This document shows, piece after piece, positions 44,581 through 53,560 of a DNA stretch of 64,000 bases. Location: the NCBI RefSeq assembly GCF_028640845.1, contig NC_080546.1, forward strand, positions 22,184,020 through 22,248,019. Direction: 5' to 3'. Both the position numbers and the translations under genes were made by a program. The notes below the pieces were generated by a model. The model did not search any database. It was not told the origin of the DNA and saw only the letters and a program-made list of their open reading frames with translations. Positions within the stretch are counted from its first letter, which is position 1. Every line of letters begins with the position of its first letter. This DNA comes from Ahaetulla prasina. Its lineage: Eukaryota; Chordata; Lepidosauria; Squamata; Colubridae.

Positions 44581-46504
44581 ATTACTACTAGACAGCCTAT
44601 AAACTCTCCTCTGTTATATAAAATACAAATAACATATATTTTATAATCTTGCATCCATTCATGGATACATGAACAAGTTTGTAAACACTTACAAATATGA
44701 AAATTAAGAAAATCTAAGAAAAAAAGTACCCAGTCAGGTATCCAATGTGTTGTTAATTAACCATAAGATTGTATATCAATCACATGTGTTCTCAACTCAT
44801 CAACTCAACTCATCAAGTTAATTAAAAATATTAGGATCAATTTAGGAATAAACATAATGGAATTAAGAAGGTAGGGACACAAATACAAACCACATTCTGA
44901 TAAATCTGAAAATTGTCTTTTTTGTCTACTTTTTTCTGTTGCAAAATTACATATCACAGATGAATGTACACAAGCTTACATTTGCATATCACATTGAAGG
45001 ATAGATAGAACTGCTCATTTTAAATTCAGTGATAACAGTAGATATTTCAAAATGAATTCACAATTATGCTATATTTTTCCAATCTGATATTTTTAAATAT
45101 GTTCTCCAAAATATGTGTTCAAGTACGAAACAGAAGTAGTGAAACAGAGAATGCTTTTCACTTTTAATATTCCATTCTGACTATGTGAGAAAATACGGTA
45201 TTATCTGAATAATATATTCAAATTAACAAATTTTTTAATAGCATACTTGTGGATATTTTGGAAAATGCTTCTTTCCTGCATCAGACTGTAGACTGCCATA
45301 ATATACATTACTTTTTATCCAAAACAAAACACATTAATTTGACAACTAGATTCCATAAGAAATTTGATTTTAGGAATAAGCTATCCAAACAATTTAAATC
45401 CATTTGGGAAAAAAAATACATAAGACTGTAATTTCTTCATAGATTGTAAGTTTAAAAACCTTTAAAAATAAATGCCAGCTAAAAATGGAATATTCTTTAA
45501 GATTTAACTTTCAAGCAAAGCATACAAAATTATGATGTGTTTTTTTAATTAAAAAAATGCAGCTTCGATAAAAATTCTGAAGTTCTTTATATTTTATCAT
45601 CATCAAGTGCCACTAGAGGGGGTTGTTACTGCAATTTAATGCCTTCTGCTATATTCTTTCATTTATTTATATATGTGAGAAATAGACTGTTGGCTGATCA
45701 TACTTAGGAATGCTAACCTAAGTTTTATAATATTGAGATGTGGCTAAGAAAAAGAGAAATGTCCTTCTATTTTATTTTTTGCAGAAGTTTTTATCACATG
45801 ACATAGAGTAAATTTAGACAACCTCAAGAACGAATGATACATACCTATTTTCAAAGGACATTAAAATTATCAGGTACATTTAGGAGAATCAAGCCCTACA
45901 AGTACCCAAATTTGATATAATGCAAACAGCATTTTCATAACTGAGTTTGCAACAGAGATGTGTAGCATTGATATGCAAGTGTGGTTGTGTTGTGTCAGAG
46001 ACCATCAGGGTTTGCTCTTCTGTGCCCATTAGCTGAGTGATTTGGAAGTGGTGATGTGGTTGAGCCAACCCCTTGGGACCCTTAAAGAATAAGGACACCA
46101 ATACTCAGTCAGGGAATATTGATTGAGACAGGCGAGTAGCTAGGATACTTTTTCAGTGACAAAGAAGTTAATGATTTAAGGATTCATAGCACAGAGGTTG
46201 CCTGCAATGAAGACAAAGCCACATGATCTGACCTTGTCAAATTAGCAGAAGAATCTACTAATCTAATAATTAACTGTAGCTGCTTTCACAGCAAACTCTG
46301 AAAGAAAATACACATATTTACATATCCAGAAATGAGTCTCTTTGATTTAAAACTTTTTCCAACCATTTATACATGAGAAGTTCAAGCTCAGGGTACATAT
46401 AGAAAGTAGCATTTCTGCTCACCTTGTGGTATTAAAGAATGTATTCATTCCAATATTATTAATATTAATATTCAAATGTTTGAATGTTTGAAACGTATTA
46501 ACAA
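44581..46504. other. Unique AT-rich sequence, no gene recognised
   Basis: Short ORFs (45249-45431 plus, 45889-46101 minus) without motifs. Confidence 0.5.
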
Positions 46505-46725
46505 CAGGTGAGAACCAGTTAGTCTAGGCACCAGGAAACATGAGTTCTAGTCCTGCCTTAAGCATGAAAGCCAGCTGAGTGATTTTGGGCCAGCCAATCT
46601 CATTCAGCCCAGCGCATTTACAGGGTTGTTGTGGGGAAGAAAGGAGGAAGTTGAGGAAAAAGGAATAATAGGTACATTTGCCACCTTGAAATATTTATAA
46701 AAATAATAAAAGGAAATTTTTTTTA
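46505..46725 (+). mobile_element. tRNA-derived SINE (third type)
   Basis: AGTTCTAGTCCTGCCTTAAG (B-box-like), AAAGCCAGCTGAGTGATTTT, CAGGGTTGTTGTGGGG and GCCACCTTGAAATATTTATA with an A-rich tail. Its 3' part matches 20495-20617. Confidence 0.7.
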
Positions 46726-46837
46726 AAATGGATATTTCTTTTATGGCTTAAATAGATGTATAGCTAAATTTACTGCATTTTGTTTCCATCTTACACTCAT
46801 AGATACTTTGGATAAAAAAAAGACTATAGAAAACTAT

Positions 46838-47100
46838 TTTTTTTTATTTGCGTTTATATCCCGCCTTCTCCAAAGACTCAGGGCGGCTTACACTATGTCA
46901 GGCAATAGTCTTCATCCATTTGTATACTATATACAAAGTCAACTTATTGCCCCCCAACAATCTGGGTCCTCATTTTACCTACCTTATAAAGGATGGAAGG
47001 CTGAGTCAACCTTGGGCCTGGTGGGACTTGAACCTGCAATATTGCAGGCAGTTGCTGTTAATAACAGGCTGCATTAGCCTGTTGAGCCACCAGAGGCCCC
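46838..47100 (-). mobile_element. tRNA-derived SINE (CTCTGGTGGCTC type)
   Basis: Reverse complement begins GGGGCCTCTGGTGGCTCAAC, with GTTCAAGTCCCACCAGGCC, GAGGACCCAGATTGTTGGGG and CCGCCCTGAGTCTTTGGAG, then poly(A). Nearly full length. Confidence 0.85.
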
Positions 47101-47227
47101 ATTATTGAACAAGTTCTTATTTCAGATTCAACTTGCTTTCCACTTTACTACTTTTCTCAGCCTAAAGAGCTGCAAAAAAAGAGAATGGTATGAAGTGAAA
47201 TTTGACAGAGTTCAAAATATAGCTAGT

Positions 47228-47412
47228 TGGAAGATAGAATAGAATAGAATAGAATAGAATAGAATAGAATAGAATAGAATAGAATGGAATGGAATGGAAC
47301 GGAACGGAACGGAACGGAACAGATAACGGAACGGAACAGAACAGAATAGAATTTTTTATTGGCCAATTGTGATTGGACACACAAGGAATTTGTCGGTGCA
47401 TATGCAAGATAA
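47228..47412 (-). mobile_element. CR1/L3 (Snake1-type) tail with mutated pentamer array
   Basis: (AGAAT)n at 47235-47284 grades into (GGAAT), (GGAAC) and (AGAAC) units to about 47350, then TTTTTATTGGCCAATTGTG and TGGACACACAAGGAATTTG. The successive variants are in blocks, as expected from slippage after single mutations. Confidence 0.88.
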
Positions 47413-47587
47413 CAAGATACACCCAGCTTCTGTTAATGGGTTACAGCAGCTGCTTCCTTGAGTTATTATATATGTATAATAACCCTATTCTCATCCATAT
47501 TTTGTATTTATTGGAGTTGAAACTTGTTTATTATTAACTACATTAGCTTTTAGAATTTTACCATAAAATTATTTGAATAGTATAGAG

Positions 47588-47718
47588 CAGGGGTGTCAAA
47601 CTCGCGTCACAACCGCATCACATGATGTATCACAACTTTTTTCCCTTCGCTAAACCGGGCGTGGGCATGGCCAGTATGTGACGCCTTCAGCCCATGGGCT
47701 GGGAATTTGACACCCCTA
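47588..47718. mobile_element. hAT-type MITE (CAGGGGTGTCAAAC family), 131 bp
   Basis: CAGGGGTGTCAAACTC and GAATTTGACACCCCTA are inverted ends. GTATAGAG at 47580-47587 and 47719-47726 is a perfect 8-bp duplication. The copy at 63613-63744 is the same family. Confidence 0.88.
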
Positions 47719-48003
47719 GTATAGAGATTTAATTCATGTTAAATGTGGGATGACCTCATGCTAATGATCGTTTAGGCACTCCTCATTTTTATATATGATA
47801 TAAATAAAAGTTGGAGAAGTAACTACCTTGTCAACCATGAACCACTATACATTATAGGTAAAAGATGGGTACAGCTTTGTCTGAATACTTGCATAGAGTT
47901 TTGAATTACTCTTGGCTGCACATTATGATTTATAATCCGGGACACAATTGTATGCAAATAAAATTATATTCATGTTTTGAAAAGAAGAGCAAAACAAGTA
48001 GCA

Positions 48004-48395
48004 CAGGTAGTCCTTGAGTTATGAAGTTACAATGGAACACCCCCCCCAAGCTACTTAACCTCCAGTTCCAAAGTTCTGATGGCTGCCTCTCCCTCCTGAG
48101 CTCACATGACCAGTTTGCTTGCTCAACACCTGGATTACAGCATCTCACAGTCATATGACTGAGATTTATAACGTTTTAGGTTAAAACTGCATATACATCC
48201 AGTTTCCAGTAAAGACTGGGCCATAGCAAACAATGAGTTCACTTAATGACAAATGCATTAATGACTGCAGTGGCTGCTTCATGGTTGCCATGTTCACTTA
48301 ATGACCACTGCAAAAAAAGATTGTAAAATTGGATCAGTCGTGTGATGATGACCCATTTTATAACTGTCGTGACTTATGACCATAATTGCAATAGG
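48004..48395 (+). repeat. Dispersed repeat (CAGGTAGTCCTTGAG family)
   Basis: CAGGTAGTCCTTGAGTTATG, GTTCACTTAATGACAAATGC, GTTCACTTAATGACCACTGC and CGTGACTTATGACCATAATTG. A non-coding interspersed repeat common in reptiles; probably a non-autonomous transposon but without visible clean ends. Confidence 0.6.
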
Positions 48396-48530
48396 TTTGG
48401 AAAATACGAAGCAAGAATGCTAGATTTACTATGTTCATCTTGCAAAGTTTATGAGTTATATATTTGTCACTTATCAGAAATGCAACCAATGGGTCACCCA
48501 ACTTCTTAAATGTCAGTTCTGTTATATATA

Positions 48531-48772
48531 ATAGCAATGGCAATAGCACTTAGATTTATATACCACTTTACAGTGCTTTGCAGCCCTCTGGTTTACAGAG
48601 TCAGCATATTGCTCCCAAGAATTTGGGTCCTCATTTTACTGACCTCGGAAGGATGGAAGGCTGAGTCAACCTTAAGCCTGGTGAGATTTGAACTGCCAAA
48701 TTGTGGGCAGCTGGCAGTCAGCAGAACTAGCATGCAGTACTGCACTCTAACCACTGCGCCGCCGTGGCTCAT
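48531..48772 (-). mobile_element. tRNA-derived SINE (GTGGTGGCGCAGTGG type)
   Basis: Reverse complement begins GAGCCACGGCGGCGCAGTGG and has GGTTGACTCAGCCTTCC, GAGGACCCAAATTCTTGGG and the tail AAGTGCTATTGCCATTGC. Confidence 0.85.
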
Positions 48773-49415
48773 AGCAATGTAAAGTATGATAGCATAATTC
48801 AGTTTAGAAATTATTCTTGAAAATTTTACAAAAATTCAAAAATTACATTTTTCTACATTTTCTCTAATAACCAACCACGAGGTGTTATTTCTGATGTAGA
48901 CAATATCCAAACACAAAATACAGTTTTAAAATTGAGTGCAAAGAAGAAAAATAAATCGAAGAACATTCTTCTCATGAAACGAAACAAAACTACAAAAGAA
49001 AAGGTATAGCAGAGATACACATTTATTTGATTTGCACTCCTTCCTCGATCTCTTAAAATCATCTAATTAACTCATGACAATCTCACAAAAGACTGCCTGA
49101 CTTTGGAGCCCGGTTTGCTAAGCTGGCTAGCACAGTTTCCACTGCCTAGCACACGAGAGACACCCGAGTTGTATCTCTGTTTTTCAGAATAATGGAATCC
49201 AATTTCCGAACAAATTTATGAGGAGATTAGGCTTGCCAAATTGCATGAAAAATCTATACAGGAGTTTTTAAGTTGCAATTTAAACAACAGGATTTAAAGA
49301 TGCCTAACATGGGATATAGATTGTTGAAAGTTGTAGCAGTTGTAGTCCTTCAGTGAAGATAGAGGTTTTGCTAAATTTAAGACAGATACAATAAGGCCTT
49401 CTGTGCAAAGGGATG
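48773..49415. other. No gene recognised
   Basis: Unique sequence leading into the duplication at 49416. Confidence 0.45.
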
Positions 49416-49456
49416 ACAGAAAGGAATTATAGCTTTCTTTCTTTTCTTTTTCTTTC

Positions 49457-49491
<35 letters not shown>

Positions 49492-49495
49492 CGAG

Positions 49496-49870
49496 TACAT
49501 ATTAGATATTTTCTGCAATCGAGTTTTGAGCGGTTCATTTTAAGTTTGTATCTATTGTGTGCTCATGCATTGTTGTGGTTGAAGCTGAAGTAGTCATTGA
49601 CAGTAGTACATTGTAGGACATGGTAGGACATTGTAGGACATTGTAGTACAGTAGTACAAGTAGGACATTGTAGCAGATAATTTTATGAGCTATGCTTAGG
49701 ACATACCAAAGGCAGCATAGTTCTGAATTTTCTAAGCCCAAAATTTCAAGACTGGTGGTATAAGGTATTTTGTTGCGAGCGGAGAGGACTCTTCTTGTGA
49801 AGTATTTTTCTGGACACGTTCAACTGTATTAATGTCCGATTGCAGTTCTTTGGCATGAGCAAACTTGCAA
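49496..49870 (-). mobile_element. CR1/L3 LINE internal 3' fragment (duplication copy 1)
   Basis: TTCTGCAATCGAGTTTTGAG, TGTGTGCTCATGCATTGTTG and GTATTTTTCTGGACACGTTC match the minus-strand CR1/L3 layout seen at 44465-44560 and extend further 5'. A repeated GGACATTGTAG(G/T) motif lies at 49600-49672. Confidence 0.7.
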
Positions 49871-50089
49871 CATAACCATAAGAAAAGGATAGTTCAGAAA
49901 GTTCACCTATCAAGAATCAGTCAAAAAAGAAAACATTATATGCATCTTTCAAACTATTGTAATAGTATGAAGAAACACTGCCCTTAAAAAAAGGAGGGAG
50001 AGAGGAAATAGAAAGTGAGAAGAGGTTCAGAATAGTTCTGCCTTAAACCTGTTCCATTAAAAACAGCAACAAGGAAGGTTTTGGAAGGT

Positions 50090-50300
50090 TTCAAGGTTTT
50101 TTGAGGTTCTTGGTGCTCTCTGAGCTTGGTTATTTTCTTGCAAACATTTCAGCAGGTGTCATTATCAATGCGAGTGATGCTAGTATTGATGATATCACCT
50201 AGTTTGAGTATTCAAACATCAAGAAAACAACCAAGCTCAGAGAGCACCAATGACCCCACATTTCAATCCTGAGCTACAAATATTCCCTTCTTTCGAGATT
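50090..50300 (+). mobile_element. Penelope-like terminal repeat, copy 1
   Basis: GGTGCTCTCTGAGCTTGGTT at the left and AACCAAGCTCAGAGAGCACC at about 50229-50248 form a head-to-head inverted repeat, the layout of Penelope-type terminal repeats. Between them TTGATGATATCACCTAG followed by TCAAACATCAAGAAAAC (50185-50230) has the shape of a decayed hammerhead ribozyme core. Identified from memory of related reptile repeats, without a search. Confidence 0.55.
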
Positions 50301-50660
50301 CTGTTATTCTACCCTAGTGAAGTCAAGAACATTGCTTGAATTCCTCTTGAGTTCATGTCTTGTGATTAACCCACAATTTCAGTTAATAGCTCTTCCTATT
50401 TGCTTTCTGAAGCTCTATATCACTTCCTTGCCAAGTGTGAGACACAAACGAACCCTCTTCCAGTCTCATATTAAGTGGTAACCACTTTATTTCAGGTGCA
50501 GTTCATCCCTCACCATTAGATGTTCAATACGGCAGTCTAGGTATGGTATAATTTGCTTTGTCTATGCTATAAAGCAGATGCCATGGTTCTTCCTCCTTGT
50601 TGCTATTTTGAACTAACTAAAAGAGATCAAATCACTAAAGAATGGTGACAAATGAAAACA

Positions 50661-50794
50661 AGCGGACCCATTTACGGACACCCAAAGATACATAAATTTA
50701 ACATACCTCTTCACCCAAGTTTACCATTCATTACCAGGGGCTTCAACTTACAACAAAGAATTTACCAAAAAAAAAAAAAAAACTTGTGCATCTC
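50661..50794 (+). pseudogene. Penelope-like RT fragment between the duplicates
   Basis: The frame from 50652 reads SGPIYGHPKIHKFNIPLH then a few residues to RGFNL. YGxPKIHKxxxPLRP is the conserved motif opening the reverse-transcriptase domain of Penelope-like elements. Only about 35 residues remain and no catalytic box is present. An A-run of 17 follows at 50766-50782. Confidence 0.6.
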
Positions 50795-52034
50795 ACAGAA
50801 AGGAATTATAGCTTTCTTTCTTTCTCGAGTACATATTAGATATTTTCTGCAATCGAGTTTTGAGCGGTTCATTTTAAGTTTGTATCTATTGTGTGCTCAT
50901 GCATTGTTGTGGTTGAAGCTGAAGTAGTCATTGACAGTAGTACAAGTAGGACATTGTAGGACATTGTAGTACAGTAGTACATTGTAGGACATTGTAGTAC
51001 AGTAGTACATTGTAGGACATTGTAGTACAGTAGTACAAGTAGGACATTGTAGCAGATAATTTTATGAGCTATGCTTAGGACATACCAAAGGCAGCATAGT
51101 TCTGAATTTTCTAAGCCCAAAATTTCAAGACTGGTGGTATAAGGTATTTTGTTGCGGCGGAGAGGACTCTTCTTGTGAAGTATTTTTCTGGACACGTTCA
51201 ACTGTATTAATGTCCGATTGCAGTTCTTTGGCATGAGCAAACTTGCAACATAACCATAAGAAAAGGATAGTTCAGAAAGTTCACCTATCAAGAATCAGTC
51301 AAAAAAGAAAACATTATATGCATCTTTCAAACTATTGTAATAGTATGAAGAAACACTGCCCTTAAAAAAAGGAGGGAGAGAGGAAATAGAAAGTGAGAAG
51401 AGGTTCAGAATAGTTCTGCCTTAAACCTGTTCCATTAAAAACAGCAACAAGGAAGGTTTTGGAAGGTTTCAAGGTTTTTTGAGGTTCTTGGTGCTCTCTG
51501 GGCTTGGGTATTTTCTTGCAAACATTTCAGCAGGTGTCATTATCAATGCAGTGATGCTAGTATTGATGATATCACCTAGTTTGAGTATTCAAACATCAAG
51601 AAAACAACCAAGCTCAGAGAGCACCAATGACCCCATTTCAATCCTGAGCTACAAATATTCCCTTCTTTCGAGATTCTGTTATTCTACCCTAGTGAAGTCA
51701 AGAACATTGCTTGAATTCCTCTTGAGTTCATGTCTTGTGATTAACCCACAATTTCAGTTAATAGCTCTTCCTATTTGCTTTCTGAAGCTCTATATCACTT
51801 CCTTGCCAAGTGTGAGACACAAACGAACCCTCTTCCAGTCTCATATTAAGTGGTAACCACTTTATTTCAGGTGCAGTTCATCCCTCACCATTAGATGTTC
51901 AATACGGCAGTCTAGGTATGGTATAATTTGCTTTGTCTATGCTATAAAGCAGATGCCATGGTTCTTCCTCCTTGTTGCTATTTTGTACTAACTAAAAGAG
52001 ATCAAATCACTAAAGAATGGTGACAAATGAAACA
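50795..52034. repeat. Tandem segmental duplication, copy 2
   Basis: Same content as 49416-50660. Differences seen: a much shorter (CTTT)n, more units of the TAGTACA/TTGTAGGACA minisatellite (50936-51050), GCGGCGG against GCGAGCGG, CAATGCAGTG against CAATGCGAGTG, and a handful of substitutions. It contains a CR1/L3 minus fragment (about 50828-51250) and a Penelope-like terminal repeat (about 51470-51670). Confidence 0.9.
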
Positions 52035-52141
52035 ATCAACAAAGAAAGAAACAATCTTCAAAGAAAGAAAATTTACTCGTCAAGAAGAGAACAACGCATT
52101 ATTGTTATTTATTTATTTATTTTATAAATAAATAAATAACA

Positions 52142-52142
52142 A

Positions 52143-52206
<64 letters not shown>
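52142..52206. repeat. (TA)n microsatellite
   Basis: About 32 TA units preceded by an AT palindrome (TTATTTATTTATTTATTTTA with TAAATAAATAAATAA). Confidence 0.95.
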
Positions 52207-52207
<1 letters not shown>

Positions 52208-52210
<3 letters not shown>

Positions 52211-52463
52211 TTCTGAGGTTTTCGCGGGTGTTTGTATGTATTGTATTGTTTGTCTTTGGTTATTCGGGTTTTCTCCCGCGTAAAATTGGAAGTGTCTTGG
52301 CGACGTTTCGATGAAGTCTCATGAGTCATCTTCAGGCTTCAGCTTCGTGCTTCTTTTGCTCCCAGAAGCGCGAAGCTAAAGCCTGAAGATGACGAATGAG
52401 ACTTCGTCAAACGTCGCCAAGACACTTCCAATTTTACGGGAGAAAACCCGAATAACCAAAGAC
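52208..52463. mobile_element. Penelope-like termini, head to head
   Basis: Left arm (minus, about 52252-52348) and right arm (plus, about 52367-52463) are inverted copies: AGCCTGAAGATGAC, CGTCGCCAAGACACTTCC, GAGAAAACCCGAATAACC. The left arm extends to 52208 (TTTTCTGAGGTTTTCGCGGG). This inverted layout with (TA)n on both outer sides is typical of Penelope-like terminal repeats. Each arm has a hammerhead-like core (52301-52325 minus, 52393-52416 plus). Confidence 0.7.
52301..52325 (-). ncRNA. Decayed hammerhead-ribozyme-like core
   Basis: Minus strand reads CTCATGAG, stem GAC-TTC-ATC, then GAAAC. Hammerhead cores are CUGAUGAG, a stem, then CGAAAC; here position G5 is C, so it would be inactive. 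The plus copy at 53006-53030 has CGAATGAG with a GAC-TTC-GTC hairpin and GAAAC, differing at other core positions, so CTGATGAG is the likely common ancestor. Confidence 0.45.

Positions 52464-52464
<1 letters not shown>

Positions 52465-52537
<73 letters not shown>
52465..52537. repeat. (TA)n microsatellite
   Basis: About 35 TA units with one TACA interruption, on the outer side of the right Penelope-like arm. Confidence 0.95.
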
Positions 52538-53085
52538 CACGAGAAATGACACCAGACCCACACTCACGAGGTCCACACAGGATGTCACCACCACACAACC
52601 ACCCAGAAAGCAGACCCAAACCCACACTGATCAGGAAGCACGACCAAGGACCAGAAGCCAGACCGCAGCTGCAACATTAGCCATTTCAAACCCCTCCAAT
52701 CCATACATGCAGCAGACTGACACCCACTACGAAGATGTAGCACGACCACGACCACGAAGCCAAACAGCAGCAGTGCAGCTCACCAGCTCAAATCCCCCTG
52801 CAACTCAGACTAATCTGAGCACAACCAAGCCCCCACCCAAACAGGACACACCCCCAGCCAATCAGAGCACAAAACCCCCCCATCCAATCAGAACACAGCC
52901 AAGCTCCCACCCAATCAGTTCAAACCCCCACTAGCAGTTAAAAAGGAAGAAACAGCTGCAATCACACATTGCTCTCAGAAGCACGAAGCTGAAGCCTGAA
53001 GATGACGAATGAGACTTCGTCGAAACGTCGCCAAGACACTTCCAATTTTACGCGGGAGAAAACCCGAATAACCAAAGACATATAT
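52538..53085 (+). mobile_element. Penelope-like element 5' region and terminal repeat
   Basis: Starts ACACGAGAAATGACACCAG. It is C/A-rich with repeated CCACCCAATCAG/CCAATCAGA motifs, and ends with the terminal repeat AAGCTGAAGCCTGAAGATG to CCGAATAACCAAAGAC. It then meets another (TA)n at 53083-53098. Its frame is open (52389-52934) but low-complexity, and no RT or GIY-YIG endonuclease is present. Confidence 0.6.
53006..53030 (+). ncRNA. Decayed hammerhead-ribozyme-like core
   Basis: CGAATGAG, a GAC-TTC-GTC mini-hairpin, then GAAAC. Compared with the hammerhead core CUGAUGAG...CGAAAC, two essential core bases are changed. The stem-II-like pairing is preserved. Confidence 0.45.
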
Positions 53086-53098
53086 ATATATATATATA

Positions 53099-53337
53099 AT
53101 AAGGCAATCCTTATGATTTATATTGATATATTGACCATCAATTGTGTTGTAAATGTTGTACCTTGATGAACGTATCTTTTCTTTTATGTACACTGAGAGC
53201 ATCTGCACCAAGACAAATTCCTTGTGTGTCCAATCACACTTGGCCAATAAAAAATTCTATTCTATTCTATTCTATTCTATTCTATTCTATTCTATTCTAT
53301 TCTATTCTATTCTATTCTATTCTATTCTATTCTATTA
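53099..53337 (+). mobile_element. CR1/L3 (Snake1-type) tail with (ATTCT)n
   Basis: GGCAATCCTTATGATTTATA to CACTTGGCCAATAAAAAATT, then (TTCTA)n at 53255-53337 (about 16 units). Its body is the reverse complement of the copy at 5062-5210, almost base for base. Confidence 0.9.
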
Positions 53338-53465
53338 GTTTGTCAAACAAATACAAGATAGCAGGTATAAATATGAACATGGACATGAATGAAGGAAATG
53401 AATACAAATAAATGGGGACAGTAAGACAGGGACGGTAGGCACGCTGGTGCGCTTATGCACGCCCC
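53338..53465 (-). mobile_element. CR1/L3 LINE 3' fragment
   Basis: GGGACGGTAGGCACGCTGG and CTTATGCACGCCCCCTTA match 44300-44340. It is in the opposite orientation to the tail immediately on its left. Confidence 0.65.
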
Positions 53466-53560
53466 CTTAATAATAATATAATCTCATCAGCATTATTATT
53501 AATAATGCTTAATTAATAATTAATAAATTAATTTATTGATTATTAATAATAATCTCATCA
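53466..53560. repeat. AT-rich palindromic sequence
   Basis: TAATAATCTCATCAGCA-like units at both ends with TTAATTAATAATTAATAAAT between them; strong self-complementarity, no gene. Confidence 0.6.

Larger units (their letters stand above)
49416..50660. repeat. Tandem segmental duplication, copy 1
   Basis: ACAGAAAGGAATTATAGC to TGACAAATGAAAACA. It recurs at 50795-52034 with almost the same sequence. It contains, left to right: a (CTTT)n tract longer than in copy 2 (49432-49491), a CR1/L3 minus fragment with a small minisatellite, unique sequence, and a Penelope-like terminal repeat (50090-50270). Confidence 0.9.

Noticed and set aside
50652..50927. Telomerase-like reverse transcriptase from the YGxPKIHK motif
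   Set aside because: The motif fits Penelope-like elements; only about 35 residues remain and they are next to Penelope-like repeats.
52389..52934. 181-residue ORF with a long YIYIYI run, and its minus-strand counterparts
   Set aside because: The run is a (TA)n microsatellite in translation; the rest is low-complexity Penelope-like 5' sequence.
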